Shown: in pieces, positions 63,928 to 64,000 of the stretch
Position numbering within the stretch: the stretch's first letter is position 1
How the letters are laid out: every line of letters begins with the position of its first letter
NCBI RefSeq assembly: GCF_016598535.1
Contig: NZ_CP066779.1
Span: 3,348,001 to 3,412,000, forward strand
From: Rhodococcus sp. P-2
GTDB taxonomy: Bacteria > Actinomycetota > Actinomycetes > Mycobacteriales > Mycobacteriaceae
DNA length: 64,000 bases
Reading direction: 5' to 3'
Made by a program: the position numbers and the translations under genes
Notes under the pieces: generated by a model
The model's input: the letters and a program-made list of their open reading frames with translations, nothing else
The model's database searches: none
What the model was told of the DNA's origin: nothing

Positions 63928-63929
63928 CG

Positions 63930-64000
63930 CTATCCGAACCGCTGAGCGCTACTGTCGGCGAGTTCTTCGCACATGATTCCTGCCGTTGCGCTCGCCGACC
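63930..64000 (-). CDS. C-terminal end of a gene running in from the window edge
   Basis: On the minus strand one frame is open from the edge to a TAG at 63932-63930 and encodes AGIMCEELADSSAQRFG at its end, which reads like a protein terminus. Only about 23 residues are visible, so no family can be given. It would converge on the nitronate monooxygenase gene. Confidence 0.3.
   Translation of the reverse strand, partial: SASATAGIMCEELADSSAQRFG

Overview
The window reads as chromosome of a high-GC actinomycete, most likely Rhodococcus (R. erythropolis-like by my impression of moderate GC and gene content; not verified by search). Support comes from a helR-type rifamycin-protection gene with its RAE promoter element, an acyl-CoA dehydrogenase of exactly FadE5 length, many GTG starts, lipoprotein signals, DUF4259/DUF3253/DUF1214 proteins, and dense interleaving of TetR, LysR, IclR, MarR and Lrp regulators with catabolic genes. 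I see no rRNA or tRNA gene, CRISPR array, insertion sequence or prophage.

Layout. 0-6.4 kb: end of a membrane-anchored protein gene, helR behind a RAE, then an IclR regulator divergent from the meta-cleavage lower pathway (2-oxopent-4-enoate hydratase, acetaldehyde dehydrogenase, 4-hydroxy-2-oxovalerate aldolase), closed by a strong terminator. 6.5-14.8 kb: housekeeping-like small genes (Nudix, DinB, VOC, SdpI, APC permease) and a run of alpha-solenoid proteins: a DNA-alkylation-repair protein, a HEAT protein and a MerR regulator fused to HEAT repeats, the last two behind a MerR-type operator. 14.8-24 kb: two SDR enzymes, a decayed PaiB-like gene, a TetR/SDR pair with a clear operator, a PQQ-type sugar dehydrogenase lipoprotein, and an MFS exporter and zinc alcohol dehydrogenase that share a DNA motif with an adjacent XRE regulator interrupted by a TGA codon. 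24.4-34.6 kb: FadE5, a nitronate monooxygenase/MFS group facing a LysR gene that is coupled to an Imm52-like gene, then small enzymes and a MarR-associated membrane protein.

35.2-43.4 kb: a five-gene leftward operon (M20 amidohydrolase, MHS symporter, CaiB-type CoA-transferase with a frameshift, fused beta/alpha carboxyltransferase, amidase) facing a double-domain Lrp regulator; it looks like uptake, hydrolysis, CoA activation and carboxyl-group handling of an amide-linked acid. 43.4-49.5 kb: TetR/PLP-decarboxylase and amidase/MFS/LysR units. 50.1-55.6 kb: an acyl-CoA ligase, a CocE-type hydrolase cut by an in-frame TAA, a GAF-LuxR regulator and a secreted esterase; three near-identical ACCCTCC...AGGG(G/T) sites link the ligase, hydrolase and regulator promoters. 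55.8-63.9 kb: two overlapping LysR genes and a perfect 12-bp inverted repeat face an ABC importer, a DUF1214 protein, a CoA-transferase and a nitronate monooxygenase, probably one substrate-specific catabolic operon of unknown substrate.

Three otherwise well-conserved genes carry single disrupting changes (XRE regulator TGA, CaiB one-base loss, CocE TAA). Either this strain is losing accessory functions or the sequence carries errors at those points. The best candidates for undescribed biology are the 57.7-63.9 kb operon, the 35-42 kb operon, the HEAT/MerR-HEAT pair and the GAF-LuxR regulon.
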